A stretch of DNA of 64,000 nt from Thermoanaerobacterium thermosulfurigenes (lineage in GTDB: Bacteria; Bacillota; Thermoanaerobacteria; Thermoanaerobacterales; Thermoanaerobacteraceae). The position numbers and the translations under genes are program-made. Positions 63,310 through 64,000 of the stretch are shown here, in pieces (position 1 is the first letter of the stretch; each line of letters opens with the position of its first letter). Below the pieces are notes generated by a model. That model saw only the letters and a list, made by a program, of their open reading frames with translations, searched no databases and was not told the DNA's origin. The DNA is taken from NCBI RefSeq assembly GCF_051201035.1, contig NZ_JBPODR010000001.1:84243-148242 (forward strand). The letters run 5' to 3'.

Positions 63310-63437
63310 AGCATTCCTGTAATGAATAAAAAATAAGGAAGAATGAACTTTGAAAAAATAAGTACCTCCTGATAAAATACAGAGTGTAAGTTCTAGAACT
63401 TACCTCGAATTATCAAAATAAACAGGAGGTACCTAAA
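63310..63437 (+). ncRNA. IS110 left non-coding end, likely bridge RNA region
   Basis: Upstream of the IS110 transposase. Seen: GTACCTCCTG (63362-63371) pairs with CAGGAGGTAC (63423-63432), enclosing a perfect palindrome TAAGTTCTAGAACTTA (63387-63402). The right arm contains the transposase ribosome site. Known of the family: IS110 elements encode a structured bridge RNA in this end that guides target and donor choice. The exact element boundary is not determined but lies between about 63309 and 63360. Confidence 0.55.
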
Positions 63438-64000
63438 ATGAAGTATACACAAAATTTAAAGATATTGCAAATAACAGAAAAGACATTAATTGTAGGTGTA
63501 GACATTGCTAAAGAGACACATCACGCTAGAGCTTTTGATTTTAGAGGAATAGAATACGGTAAGCGTATTGAATTTAGCAATGACATTGATGGAATGGAAA
63601 AATTCTTTAAATGGGCTGTAGAAATTATGAATAAAAGCAACAAAGAGCATTTGATAGTTGGTATGGAACCAACGGGACATTATTGGCTTTGCTTTGCACA
63701 GTTTCTTAGAGATAAGAACCATAAGGTGGTATTGGTAAATCCATTCCACGTAAAAAGAAGTAAAGAATTTGATGACAACTCGCCAACTAAAAATGACAGG
63801 AAAGACCCTAAGACAATTGCAATGCTAGTTAAAGATGGAAGATATGTTGAACCTAATATACCTGATGGTATATACAGCGAGCTTAGAATTGCAGTAGACA
63901 TAAGGGAAATGCTTACAAAGGACTTAAACAAGATAAAAAACCGGGTTGCAAGATGGCTTGATATATATTTCCCTGAGTTTAATAAAGTTTTTGCAGATTG
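63438..64000 (+). mobile_element. IS110-family transposase, 5' part (cut by window edge)
   Basis: The first 187 codons of an IS110-type transposase/recombinase. Seen: the RuvC-like DEDD domain with LIVGVDIAKETHHA (first Asp), IVGMEPTGHYW (Glu) and KNDRKDPKTIA (Asp pair), and an arginine-containing ADIREMLTKDL-like helix (VDIREMLTKDLNKI). The C-terminal Ser-containing domain is outside the window. It is intact so far. The ATG is 8 bases after GGAGG, and that ribosome site sits in a stem of the upstream structured region. Confidence 0.92.

Noticed and set aside
63362..63432. Terminal inverted repeats of a DDE-type insertion sequence
   Set aside because: The 10-bp inverted repeat lies inside the 5' non-coding part and overlaps the transposase ribosome site; IS110 elements usually lack terminal inverted repeats, so an RNA structure explains it better.
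63486..63931. Minus-strand ORFs opposite the IS110 transposase
   Set aside because: They are antisense shadows of a transposase frame with intact DEDD motifs.
1..64000. CRISPR arrays, rRNA or tRNA genes
   Set aside because: No regularly spaced repeats and no cloverleaf or rRNA-like segments were found on reading both strands by eye.

Overview
The window reads as a chromosomal segment of a low-GC, spore-forming, motile, anaerobic thermophilic Firmicute, most like Thermoanaerobacterium or a close relative in Thermoanaerobacterales. The reasons are AT-rich DNA with strong AGGAGG ribosome sites, many TTG/GTG starts, sporulation genes (YtxC family, spore photoproduct lyase), T-box and L20 leaders, a sigma-D promoter, and the order zapA / U32 peptidase / mutS2 next to pheST and infC-rpmI-rplT. 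The assignment comes from gene content and order read by eye, not from a database search. No rRNA, tRNA or CRISPR array was seen.

Region 1 (1-16.3 kb, minus strand) is core translation and housekeeping: mutS2 (cut by the window edge), a U32 peptidase, zapA, pheT-pheS under a T-box, an SpoU-type RNA methyltransferase, infC-rpmI-rplT under an L20-type leader with an AUU start for infC, aroC, an MFS transporter, thrS under a T-box, a DUF445 membrane protein, a YtxC-type sporulation protein and a protein resembling the DUF6873/GME-fold family.

Region 2 (16.3-44.8 kb) is a mix of metabolism, transport and signalling. It holds a response regulator-GGDEF protein, a 33-codon remnant of a GH1 beta-glucosidase, a small ferredoxin behind a CsoR-like operator, asnB, an isolated FliD-like protein behind a sigma-D promoter, and an ammonium uptake block (amt, small membrane protein, amt, glnB) with two leader-type hairpins. 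It continues with folT, splB, a TPP-riboswitch thiamine salvage operon (thiD-cytX-thiM-thiE), an ABC exporter and a membrane polyferredoxin. The last part has a formamidase-family enzyme with an APC permease, a DMT exporter, a lantibiotic-immunity-type ABC transporter whose 3' part has been fused by deletion to a histidine kinase tail, a ferritin-like protein, and cstA beside a LytS/LytR-type two-component system.

Region 3 (44.8-64 kb) is a defence island. A complete type 1 BREX set in canonical order (brxA-brxB-brxC-pglX-pglZ-brxL) runs, with gaps of at most 41 bases and then a gene overlap, into a McrB-like AAA+ ATPase and a DUF2357-type nuclease. The eight genes look like one transcription unit of about 17 kb. 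The island begins beside a Uma2-family nuclease gene, a 5'-truncated DNA methyltransferase, and an IS110-family insertion sequence whose transposase runs off the window end. I infer that BREX marks self DNA and blocks unmodified phage, while the McrBC-like pair handles phage DNA carrying modified bases.
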